DNA of 10,853 nt from Abditibacteriota bacterium. GTDB lineage: Bacteria; Armatimonadota; UBA5829. Location: the NCBI GenBank assembly GCA_017958015.1, contig JAGDDM010000016.1:1-10853 (forward strand), given 5' to 3'. A model generated the notes under the pieces. That model did not search any database and was not told the origin of the DNA. It saw nothing but the letters and a program-made list of their open reading frames with translations. Shown one piece after another: positions 1 to 5,960 of the stretch. Every line of letters starts with the position of its first letter. Position 1 is the stretch's first letter. Both the position numbers and the translations under genes were made by a program.

Positions 1-191
1 TCTCCGCCAAACACGCCGGAAGTCGCGTGAACCGTAAAACCCGCGGGAGCGATGTCGGTAATCAAACCCTCGTAAATTCTCGGATTGGCGAAATCGCCGT
101 CGTTAACTCCCCAATTGCCGATAGTAACACCGGCAAAGGCGGATGCCGCCATAGCGCAAAGCGCGACAAGAAGAATAATTGTTTTTTTCAT
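1..191 (-). CDS. Secreted protein of unknown function, N-terminal part only
   Basis: The frame begins at an ATG at 189-191 and runs off the left edge after 63 codons. It opens with a typical signal peptide: MKKT, a hydrophobic core, then a likely signal peptidase I cut after ASAFA, leaving a mature start GVTIGNWG. The mature part read so far (including GDFANPRIYEGL and PAGFTVHATSGVFGG) is rich in Gly, Asn and aromatic residues and has no cysteine, so it is not a lipoprotein. I do not recognise a family. An AAAGGA ribosome site lies about 8 nt upstream of the ATG, and a sigma-70-like promoter sits about 120 nt further upstream, so the gene is transcribed separately from ftsH. The export signal is well supported; the function cannot be told from this fragment. 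Confidence 0.85.
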   Translation of the reverse strand, partial: MKKTIILLVALCAMAASAFAGVTIGNWGVNDGDFANPRIYEGLITDIAPAGFTVHATSGVFGG

Positions 192-314
192 TTTTACAGT
201 CCTTTCTTTACCTCAAAGTTCGTAGCGGTCATAAATTGACACAAGGCGGAACATCCCTCGCCGAGTCCCGATAGTCGGAGATGTCGAGGGTCCGGTTCTC
301 GTTTTATCGAACCT
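192..314 (-). other. Structured 5' leader of the secreted-protein gene
   Basis: The stretch between the inferred transcription start (near 312-315) and the ATG is about 120 nt, long for a bacterial leader. On the minus strand CCCTCG (285-290) can pair with CGAGGG (255-260), enclosing a small CCGA/TCGG hairpin. The neighbouring ACATC and GATGT can extend or compete with that stem, and a GTCA/TGAC hairpin lies further downstream. I compared it mentally with common riboswitch classes (fluoride, c-di-GMP, ZTP, guanidine) and found no convincing match. It may be a regulatory leader or simply a folded UTR. Confidence 0.4.
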
Positions 315-320
315 ACTTTC

Positions 321-351
321 ATTATATCATGTGCTTTTCGGACGTTGTCAA
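321..351 (-). promoter_or_regulatory. Sigma-70-like promoter for the secreted-protein gene
   Basis: On the minus strand a perfect TTGACA (346-351) is followed by a perfect TATAAT (321-326). The spacer is 19 nt, slightly long; the overlapping GATATA gives a 17-nt spacing instead. It lies between the ftsH terminator and the secreted-protein gene, as expected for an independent unit. Confidence 0.7.
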
Positions 352-375
352 GCCGATTCACGTATGTAAACAAAT

Positions 376-415
376 AAAAATTTTCCCCTTTTCCGAAGAA
401 GAGGGGAAAAATTTT
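376..415 (-). terminator. Strong intrinsic terminator after ftsH
   Basis: The two arms (376-393 and 398-415) form a near-perfect 18-bp inverted repeat. Read on the minus strand, the core is CCCCTCTTC / GAAAAGGGG closed by a UUCG tetraloop with one C-A mismatch, extended by A/T pairs, and followed by a T-rich tract (TTTTTATTTGTTT). It lies about 90 nt past the ftsH stop and just before the next promoter, so it most likely ends the rsmI-ftsH transcript. The arms are also A/T-flanked on the plus strand, so it could work in both directions. Confidence 0.8.
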
Positions 416-448
416 GTCCGGTTATTTTTCGATGCGGGGTGGGTTGGT

Positions 449-477
449 GGAATCCGCCGCCTTTGGCGGCACATTCC
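449..477. repeat. GC-rich hairpin in the ftsH 3' region
   Basis: GCCGCC (456-461), a TTT loop, and GGCGGC (465-470) form a perfect 6-bp stem. Outer arms GGAAT (449-453) and ATTCC (473-477) extend it across a 2-nt internal loop. No T-tract follows on either strand, so it is not an intrinsic terminator. Its size and shape resemble a REP-type palindromic element or an RNA-stabilising hairpin in the ftsH 3' UTR. Confidence 0.5.
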
Positions 478-502
478 CCGGCACCTGACCCCCGGCACCT
501 GA
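476..502. repeat. Two tandem copies of CCCCGGCACCTGA
   Basis: The 13-mer CCCCGGCACCTGA occurs at 476-488 and again at 490-502, a 14-bp period with a C between. It directly abuts the hairpin at 449-477 and ends 2 bp short of the ftsH stop codon at 505-507. Tandem short repeats beside a palindrome are typical of dispersed intergenic elements; whether this one is dispersed cannot be seen from one window. Confidence 0.6.
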
Positions 503-504
503 TT

Positions 505-2352
505 CTATTCTTCGCCGTCGGCTTTCGCGTCGTCGGGGATGTCGCCGTTAAGCAGAGTGAGGAATTCTTCCCGCTCGAAGGTTTCCTTGGCGAGGAGAAC
601 CTTGGCCATGTAGTGGAGTTTGTCCATGTGGGACTCCAAAATCTCCTTGGCGGCGGCGTAGGCGCCGTCCACGGTGGCTCTGACCTCCTCGTCGATGAGT
701 TTGGCGGTGAGTTCGCCGTAGTTGCGGTCCTCCATAACGTCTCTGCCCAGGAAGGGGTTGCCGTGGCGTCTGCCCACGGTGAGGGGGCCTATCTTGTCGC
801 TCATGCCGTATTCGCAAATCATGGCCCGAACGATTTCCGTGGCCCGCTCAAGGTCGTTGCTGGCGCCGGTGCTGGCCTCGCCGAAGATAAGTTCCTCGGC
901 CACTCTGCCGCCCAAAAGTCCCGCCACTCTGGAGAGGAGTTCGGATTTGGTGGAGAGGTACTTGTCCTCCTCCGGCATCTGCATGGTGTAACCCAGGGCC
1001 ATTCCTCTGGGGAGAATGGAGACTTTGTGCACCGGGTCGCCGCCCTCGGAGAGCTCGGAGACGAAAGCGTGTCCCAGCTCGTGGTAGGCAACGGTGCGCC
1101 GTTCCTTCTCGTTCATCACTTTGCCCTTGCGTTCGGGACCGGCGATGACTTTGTCGATGGCGTCGTTGAACTCATCCTCGGATATGAAGGGTTTGCTCCG
1201 TCTGGCGGCCAGCAGCGCCGCTTCGTTCACCAAATTGGCCAGGTCCGCGCCGGAGAATCCCGGTGTGCGCTTTGCCAGCTTTTCCGGGCTGACGGAGGTG
1301 CCCACGTGGGGGAGTTTGCGCATGTGGACCTTGAGAATCTGCACTCTGCCCTGGGCGTCCGGGCGGTCCACGGTGACCTGTCTGTCGAATCTTCCCGGTC
1401 GGAGAAGGGCCGGATCCAAAACGTCCGGTCTGTTGGTGGCGGCGATAAGGATGACGCCGGAGTTCTTCTCGAAGCCGTCCATCTCTACAAGGAGCTGGTT
1501 CAGTGTCTGCTCCCGTTCGTCGTTGCCGCCGCCCAGGCCCGCGCCTCTCTGTCTGCCCACGGCGTCTATCTCGTCGATGAAAATAAGGCAGGGGCGGTTG
1601 CTCTTGGCGGTGTCGAAGAGGTCTCTGACTCTGGAAGCGCCCACGCCCACGAACATCTCAACGAAGTCGGAGCCGCTGATTTGGAAGAAGGGCACGCCCG
1701 CTTCGCCGGCCACGGCTCTTGCCAGAAGGGTTTTGCCGCATCCGGGAGGTCCCAAAAGCAGAACGCCCTTGGGGATTTCCGCGCCCAATTCACGGTACTT
1801 GTCGGGGTGGGCCAGGAAGTCAACCACTTCCGCCAGCTCCTCCTTGGCCTCGTCGACACCGGCCACGTCGCTGAAGGTGATGGGGTTGTCGGCGCTGTTC
1901 ACCCGCTGGGCTCTGCTGCGGCCGAAGGACATCGCCTTGTCGGGACCGCCGCCGGCCTGACGCATGAACATCATCCAAAGGAACACAAGAAGACCCAGCG
2001 GCAGCAGCACTCCCACAAGGAGGCTCAGAATGCTGTCGGAAAAGATGGGCTTGTTGATGTTCGTTTTTATGTTGTGTTTCTGAAGCTGCTCGATGAACCC
2101 GGACTTAGCCATATCTTCCCGGGGGAGATTGATTTCGTATTTCTCTCCGGTTTTGGCGGTGAGCGTGGCGGTGTCGTTGGGGTAGATTTCCGCGGCGGAT
2201 ATCTTTTCCGTCTCGACTTTCCGCATCGCCTCCGAGTAGGACACGTTGAAGGTCTTTTCCTCGGATAAGATGGAGCCCTTGCCGCCGAAGAGAGCGTACA
2301 GCAGCGCCACAATCAGCAGGGGGGGGATTAAAGCTCTGAATAGCCTGATCAT
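505..2352 (-). CDS. ftsH: ATP-dependent zinc metalloprotease FtsH
   Basis: Membrane-anchored AAA+ protease that extracts and degrades damaged or unassembled membrane proteins and selected cytoplasmic regulators. The protein is 615 residues, the usual family length. It has a first membrane segment near residues 5-24, an extracytoplasmic domain, a second membrane segment near 107-130, then the AAA module: Walker A GPPGCGKT (201-208), pore loop MFVGVG (233-238), Walker B LIFIDEID (256-263) and second region of homology ATNRPD to GRFD (305-323). The protease domain carries HELGH (424-428), with Asp500 in SNDLERAT as the likely third zinc ligand. HELGH instead of the usual HEAGH, and Cys rather than Thr in the P-loop, are mild departures. 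A GGAG site precedes the ATG, which overlaps the rsmI stop as ATGA, implying translational coupling. The stop is TAG; reading through it gives only Arg-rich sequence from the repeat region, so it is a genuine stop. Confidence 0.98.
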   Translation of the reverse strand: MIRLFRALIPPLLIVALLYALFGGKGSILSEEKTFNVSYSEAMRKVETEKISAAEIYPNDTATLTAKTGEKYEINLPREDMAKSGFIEQLQKHNIKTNINKPIFSDSILSLLVGVLLPLGLLVFLWMMFMRQAGGGPDKAMSFGRSRAQRVNSADNPITFSDVAGVDEAKEELAEVVDFLAHPDKYRELGAEIPKGVLLLGPPGCGKTLLARAVAGEAGVPFFQISGSDFVEMFVGVGASRVRDLFDTAKSNRPCLIFIDEIDAVGRQRGAGLGGGNDEREQTLNQLLVEMDGFEKNSGVILIAATNRPDVLDPALLRPGRFDRQVTVDRPDAQGRVQILKVHMRKLPHVGTSVSPEKLAKRTPGFSGADLANLVNEAALLAARRSKPFISEDEFNDAIDKVIAGPERKGKVMNEKERRTVAYHELGHAFVSELSEGGDPVHKVSILPRGMALGYTMQMPEEDKYLSTKSELLSRVAGLLGGRVAEELIFGEASTGASNDLERATEIVRAMICEYGMSDKIGPLTVGRRHGNPFLGRDVMEDRNYGELTAKLIDEEVRATVDGAYAAAKEILESHMDKLHYMAKVLLAKETFEREEFLTLLNGDIPDDAKADGEE

Positions 2353-3185
2353 TTTTCTCCTTTCGTTTGTTTGAGTTTGAGCGCCGCGGAGTAGACTTCA
2401 CGTTTGGGGAGTCCCAGCTCCTTGGCGGCGGTTTTAACCGCTTCTTTTTCACACATTCCGTTACGAATGAGATCTTTCAAAAGTTCCGTGGGGTCCGCGG
2501 GTTCCGGCGTTTCCTCCTTGCCCGGGGCGATGACGATGGCTATCTCGCCTTTTATCTCCCGGCCGTCGAAGGCGGCCGCGCACTCCGCCGCCGTTCCCCG
2601 AATCGTTTCCTCGTGGAGTTTCGTCAGCTCCCGGCACACCGCGATTCGGCGGTTGGGGAGCACCTCCTCCACGGCCTTCAGGGTCTTTATGAGCCTGTTC
2701 GGGGCTTCGTAGACGCACACCGTTCGGCGCTCGGTTTTAAGAGACGTGAGATAGGCCCGGAGCTCGCCGCTTTTTCTGGGAAGAAAACCGTCGAAAGCGA
2801 AAGTGTCCGAGGGCAGACCGGAGGCGGCTATGGCGGTAATCACCGCCGAGGCTCCGGGAACGGGTATTATCTCCACTCCCGCCGCCGCCGCGTCTCTTAT
2901 GAGTTCGTAGCCCGGGTCGGACACACAGGGCATTCCCGCGTCGGTGACGAGGGCCCCGTTTTCGCCGGCTGTGAGCCGCTCCACGATTTCCCGGCGTTTG
3001 GCGTCGGAGGTGTGGTCGTGACAGGAGATTATCGGGGTTTTAATCCCGAAGTGAGTAGTCAGTTTTCGGGTGACTCTGGTGTCCTCCGCCGCTATGAAAT
3101 CAACGGATTTGAGAGTCTCGATGGCCCTCCGGGATATGTCGCCCAGGTTTCCGATGGGCGTTGCCACGGGATAGAGGATTGACAT
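2349..3185 (-). CDS. rsmI: 16S rRNA (cytidine-1402-2'-O)-methyltransferase RsmI
   Basis: SAM-dependent enzyme that adds the 2'-O-methyl group to C1402 in the decoding centre of 16S rRNA. The protein is 278 residues, normal for the family. The N-terminal YPVATPIGNLGDISRRA block, IAAEDTR (31-37), the SAM-site segment TDAGMPCVSDPG (81-92), PVPGASAV (108-115), GLPSDTF (123-129), FLPRKSG (134-140) and RELTKLHEE (185-193) follow the family pattern. The C-terminal part (about 233-273) fits the small helical/HTH domain found in many RsmI proteins. The start is set by the conserved N-terminal block. An intrinsic terminator ends only 5 nt before the ATG, and the only ribosome-site-like GGGAGG lies in that terminator's 3' arm, 14 nt from the ATG. 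The stop (TGA, 2349-2351) overlaps the ftsH start by 4 bp. Identity is secure; how transcription reaches the gene is unclear. Confidence 0.96.
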   Translation of the reverse strand: MSILYPVATPIGNLGDISRRAIETLKSVDFIAAEDTRVTRKLTTHFGIKTPIISCHDHTSDAKRREIVERLTAGENGALVTDAGMPCVSDPGYELIRDAAAAGVEIIPVPGASAVITAIAASGLPSDTFAFDGFLPRKSGELRAYLTSLKTERRTVCVYEAPNRLIKTLKAVEEVLPNRRIAVCRELTKLHEETIRGTAAECAAAFDGREIKGEIAIVIAPGKEETPEPADPTELLKDLIRNGMCEKEAVKTAAKELGLPKREVYSAALKLKQTKGEK

Positions 3186-3190
3186 GGTTC

Positions 3191-3223
3191 AAAAAAACGC
3201 CTCCCTCTTGCGGAGAGAGGCGT
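3191..3223 (-). terminator. Intrinsic terminator between the foldase gene and rsmI
   Basis: On the minus strand an 11-bp stem (ACGCCTCTCTC with GAGGGAGGCGT, one G-U pair) closes on a CGCAA loop and is followed at once by seven T residues (3191-3197 includes the stem's last base). It begins 13 nt after the foldase stop and ends 5 nt before the rsmI ATG. I see no promoter between the two genes, so it probably sets the ratio of read-through into rsmI-ftsH rather than ending transcription completely. Confidence 0.88.
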
Positions 3224-3235
3224 CGGTGATTCGGA

Positions 3236-4876
3236 TTATTCCTTCGCCTTGTCTTCGGCTTTAGCCTTGTCGGCTTTGGCTTTGTCGGCGGCTTCCTTGG
3301 CTTTCTGCTCGGCCTCGGCCTTGGCTCTGGCGGCTTCTTCCTTGGCCCGCTGCTCTTCCATCTGAGCGTTGTAGGTCTCAATCCACTTGGCTTCCTTGGC
3401 GGCCAGGTCGGCCTTGCCCAGGTTGGTGAAGATGGACTTCAGCTGAGTGTGGATGCCGATGTCGTCGATGGCGGCGTCGGAGGCGGCCAGGTACTGCTTC
3501 AGGGCCTCTTCCTTGCTCTGGGCGTCGCCCTTGGAGTTCAGGTACTCCGCCAGTTCCATGTTGAGATCGGCGCCCTGAACCATGGAGGATTCGCCGTTAA
3601 GCAGGGTGTAGAGGAGCTTGCCCGCTTCGTCGGTCTTGCCGGCGGCCTTCAAACATTCCACATACTTGACGGCGGCGCAGTCGTTGCTGGGGTCGGCCTT
3701 GTAGGCGGCTTCGAAGCAAGCGAGAGCAAGGTTCTGTTCCTTCTTCATGGTGTCCTCGTCGCCCATGCCCATCTGGGCCAGGAAGAGGTGCCAATAACCT
3801 TCGTATTCCTTGTCCTTAACCGTAACGCCGGTGGTGGACATAAGCTCTTTCTGGAGTTTGGAGGATTCGGTGTACTGAATTCTGCTCTTAAGCTGCTCTT
3901 TGCGCTCGTCCTTGGCTTTCTTGTCGAACTTCTCCGGGAGTTTCTTCTCGGTGTCTTCCAGCTTGACGATGTAGTAGCCTCTGTCGCTCTTGATAACCGG
4001 GGAAATCTTGCCCTTTTCCAACTGAGTGACCGCGTCGTAGACTTCGGTGCCCAGCATGTACTGGGTGTCGAAACTCAGGTCATAGGCACCGCCGTTGTTC
4101 TTCATACCGTCGCCGGAGTTTTCCTTGGCGAGCTTGGCGAAGTCGGTACCGGCCAGGGCTTCTTTGTAAATCTTGTCGGCTTTGGCAGAGGCCTGTTCCT
4201 CACCGCCCACGGAGGGAATGAAGATTTCTCTTATCTTGTAAACGGTGTAGCTGTTTTCGATGTCGGCGTCGGTGACGGCGTCGGCTTTGGCCTTCATAAT
4301 GTCGCCGAACTTTTCGGCGGCGATCTGGGCCTTCACGGCGGAGCGGTCGTTCATGGACTTAACCTGCTCCACGATGGTGTTGATGGACATACCGTTCTTG
4401 GAAAGCTCGGAGAGATAGGCTTTGTCTTTGCGGGGATCAAGCTTTTCCTGTTCCTTGGAAATCTTGCCCAGGACGGCCTGTCTGTTCTGCTTCAACTGCT
4501 CGACGATAATCTCGTCCAGCTTGGCGTCGATGTCTTTTTCCTTAATCTTGATGCCGCTCTTTTCGGCAAGTTCGATGAGCTTCTTGCTCTGAACCATCTG
4601 CAGGAAAACCTGCTGCTTGTAGTCGGCCAGCTGCTTGGTGGAGTTCATGCCGTAGCGGGAAGCGTTCTCGCTGGCCTGAGCCCAGGTCTTGTCGAACTCG
4701 TCTCTGGTGAGGGGTTCTTTGCCGACTTTGGCGATGATGTCTTCGTCCGTTTCCTTGCGCATCTGGGGCGCGGCGCCGAACTGCCAAATGGCGCCGATGA
4801 TGAAGATGCCCGCGATAGCGTAGGCTATCCAACGGAAGTGGTCGCGGAACTGTGTTCTGATGTCTTGAATGCTCAT
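3236..4876 (-). CDS. Membrane-anchored SurA/PpiD-like peptidyl-prolyl isomerase with TPR-like region
   Basis: Likely a foldase held in the cytoplasmic membrane that assists proteins after translocation. I chose the ATG at 4874-4876 (546 aa) because GGAGG lies 11 nt upstream. An in-frame ATG at 4915 would add 13 residues but has no ribosome site. Order (numbering from that start): membrane segment about 15-34 (WIAYAIAGIFIIGAIWQF); SurA-like helical chaperone region about 46-132, opening AKVGKEPLTRDEFD; parvulin-type rotamase domain about 213-308, with IREIFIPSVGG, FAKLAKENSGDG, NNGGAYDLSF and DRGYYIVKLED; a helical TPR-like region about 382-499 (ALACFEAAYKADPSN); and a Lys/Ala/Glu-rich tail about 502-546. 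It has a strong promoter of its own and ends 13 nt before a terminator. SurA and PpiD do not normally carry the TPR-like part or this tail. The parvulin assignment rests on motifs, so the exact subfamily is open. Confidence 0.85.
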   Translation of the reverse strand: MSIQDIRTQFRDHFRWIAYAIAGIFIIGAIWQFGAAPQMRKETDEDIIAKVGKEPLTRDEFDKTWAQASENASRYGMNSTKQLADYKQQVFLQMVQSKKLIELAEKSGIKIKEKDIDAKLDEIIVEQLKQNRQAVLGKISKEQEKLDPRKDKAYLSELSKNGMSINTIVEQVKSMNDRSAVKAQIAAEKFGDIMKAKADAVTDADIENSYTVYKIREIFIPSVGGEEQASAKADKIYKEALAGTDFAKLAKENSGDGMKNNGGAYDLSFDTQYMLGTEVYDAVTQLEKGKISPVIKSDRGYYIVKLEDTEKKLPEKFDKKAKDERKEQLKSRIQYTESSKLQKELMSTTGVTVKDKEYEGYWHLFLAQMGMGDEDTMKKEQNLALACFEAAYKADPSNDCAAVKYVECLKAAGKTDEAGKLLYTLLNGESSMVQGADLNMELAEYLNSKGDAQSKEEALKQYLAASDAAIDDIGIHTQLKSIFTNLGKADLAAKEAKWIETYNAQMEEQRAKEEAARAKAEAEQKAKEAADKAKADKAKAEDKAKE

Positions 4877-4936
4877 GATGAGTAAGTCCTCCGAAAACGG
4901 CCTCGGGCCGTTCATTGAAATTTATTGCAACAATTA

Positions 4937-4965
4937 ATATTACCGTAGTTTGACACTTATGTCAA
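4937..4965 (-). promoter_or_regulatory. Sigma-70-like promoter of the foldase gene, with overlapping palindrome
   Basis: Minus strand TTGACA (4960-4965), a 17-nt spacer and TAATAT (4937-4942) make a near-consensus promoter, about 60 nt upstream of the foldase start. The -35 hexamer is one arm of a perfect inverted repeat, TTGACACTTATGTCAA (4950-4965, 6-bp arms, 4-bp centre). That is the right place for a repressor to bind. The promoter begins only 1 bp past the stop codon of the preceding PLP-enzyme gene, with no terminator between them, so some transcript may also read in from upstream. Confidence 0.75.
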
Positions 4966-4966
4966 C

Positions 4967-5953
4967 CTAATTTCGGAAGTTTTTGGCGTAATTTTTCGAA
5001 AAAGCGTATAAGCAGGGTGAGCCGCCTGTGTGCCAAAAGACAACGGGGCGGGTTTTGTCGAAAACATCACGCTTTACCGCTTCCCTCAGGCCGTACATGG
5101 CCTTGCCCGTGTAGACCGGGTCCAAAAGTATTCCCTCGGTGGAGGCCGCCAGTTTCACCGCTTCGTCGCCGCCGGGGCAGGGTACGCCGTAGGAGGTGCC
5201 GTAGCAGTCGTCGATGATGTCTATGTCGTCGACGGAGAGGGTTTCCTCAACCCCCAAAAGCTCCGCGGCGCCTTTGAAGCACTCCGCCATGTGGCGCTTT
5301 ATGTGATTGGTTCCGCCGGCCACAGCCACGCCGATTACCTTGGCCTTGGGCATGTACAGCCGGCAGCCCAAGAGCAGACCTGTCAGGGTGCCGCCGCTGC
5401 CCACCGCCGCGAAAATTATCGGGTCGTCGAAGTCCGCCTGTTCGGCCAGCTCTTTCACCGCGTCGACGTAGCCCAAATCTCCCAGGGGAGTGGAGCCGCC
5501 GATGGGAATGATGTAGGGCCGTTTGCCCGCCACGCTGAGCTTCGCCGCCTCGTGATCCATGGCCTCTTCCATGTCCTTCACGGAGGCGCCCTCCATAAAG
5601 AGAATATCCGCGCCGAAGAGGTTGTCCAGAATGAGGTTGCCGTTGTTGTCGCCGAGCTCCGGAGCGCCCAAGACCAGCAGGGCTTTCATGCCCACCTTGG
5701 CCGCCGCCGCCGCCGTGAGACGGGCGTGGTTCGATTGGACTCCGCCGTCGGTGATAAGGGTTCTGGCGCCCTTGGACAGGGCGTCCGCCACCAGGTATTC
5801 CAGTTTGCGGACCTAGTTGCCGCCGCCGCCCAAACAAATACAATCGTCGCGCTTTACCCAAAGCCTTTCGATGCTGAGGGCCTTGCCGAGGCGGGGCGCC
5901 GCTTCGAGAGGAGTGGGAAAACGCGACAATGAGATTTTTTTTATCGTCCGCAT
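4967..5953 (-). CDS. D-cysteine desulfhydrase / ACC deaminase family PLP enzyme, frame broken by TAG at the PLP-lysine codon (possible pseudogene)
   Basis: Family members cleave D-cysteine to pyruvate, H2S and ammonia, or deaminate 1-aminocyclopropane-1-carboxylate. One frame runs from the ATG at 5951-5953 to the stop at 4967-4969, 328 codons, which is the normal length, with a single internal TAG at codon 47 (5813-5815). Before it read RFPTPLEAAPRLG and LWVKRDDCICLGGGGN; after it VRKLEYLVADAL. The family has GGN-K-xRKLE here, and that Lys forms the Schiff base with PLP. The rest is intact: GGVQSNH (71-76 region), the phosphate loop GSGGTLTG (185-192), GVPCPGG, LDPVYTGKAMYGL (277-289) and HTGGSP (from 308). 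Translation restarting at the GTG at 5789-5791 would lack the cofactor lysine. The ATG lies 7 nt past the stop of the peptidase gene; AAGGAG sits 17 nt upstream, inside that gene, within a CTCC-GCAA-GGAG mini-hairpin. Substrate cannot be told. Pseudogene, base-call error and recoding all remain possible. Confidence 0.88.
5813..5815 (-). other. In-frame TAG at the catalytic lysine codon
   Basis: Plus-strand CTA at these positions reads TAG on the coding strand between AAC (Asn46) and GTC (Val48). The family consensus GGN-K-(x)-RKLE predicts AAG or AAA here; AAG to TAG is a single A-to-T change. No frameshift, indel or second stop accompanies it. Confidence 0.9.
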
Positions 5954-5960
5954 TTTAAGT

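Noticed and set aside
251..290. Fluoride riboswitch in the leader of the secreted-protein gene (GGCGAGGGATGTTCCGCC looked similar on the minus strand).
   Set aside because: The GAUG core is altered, the downstream UGAUG/CCUAC strand is not in the right order, and the gene is not a fluoride exporter.
439..2268. A 609-codon open frame on the plus strand opposite ftsH.
   Set aside because: It is the antisense shadow of ftsH; the minus-strand frame has every FtsH motif and a ribosome site. GC-rich codon bias keeps the opposite frame open. The same holds for plus-strand frames at 2367-3182, 3449-4885 and 5030-5932, and minus-strand frames at 6945-8339 and 8470-9387.
4877..4915. A 13-residue N-terminal extension of the foldase from the ATG at 4915.
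   Set aside because: No ribosome site precedes that ATG, whereas GGAGG lies inside the extension at a suitable distance from the ATG at 4876.
4967..5791. A shorter PLP-enzyme gene starting at the GTG at 5789-5791.
   Set aside because: The conserved N-terminus continues upstream in the same frame (KRDDC, GGGGN) to an ATG at 5953. A start at 5791 would lose the cofactor-binding segment and has no ribosome site.
5813..5953. Genome-wide reassignment of TAG to an amino acid.
   Set aside because: ftsH and the PLP-enzyme gene itself both end in TAG at positions that fit the family lengths, and readthrough gives non-conserved sequence. Only site-specific recoding, error or mutation remain.
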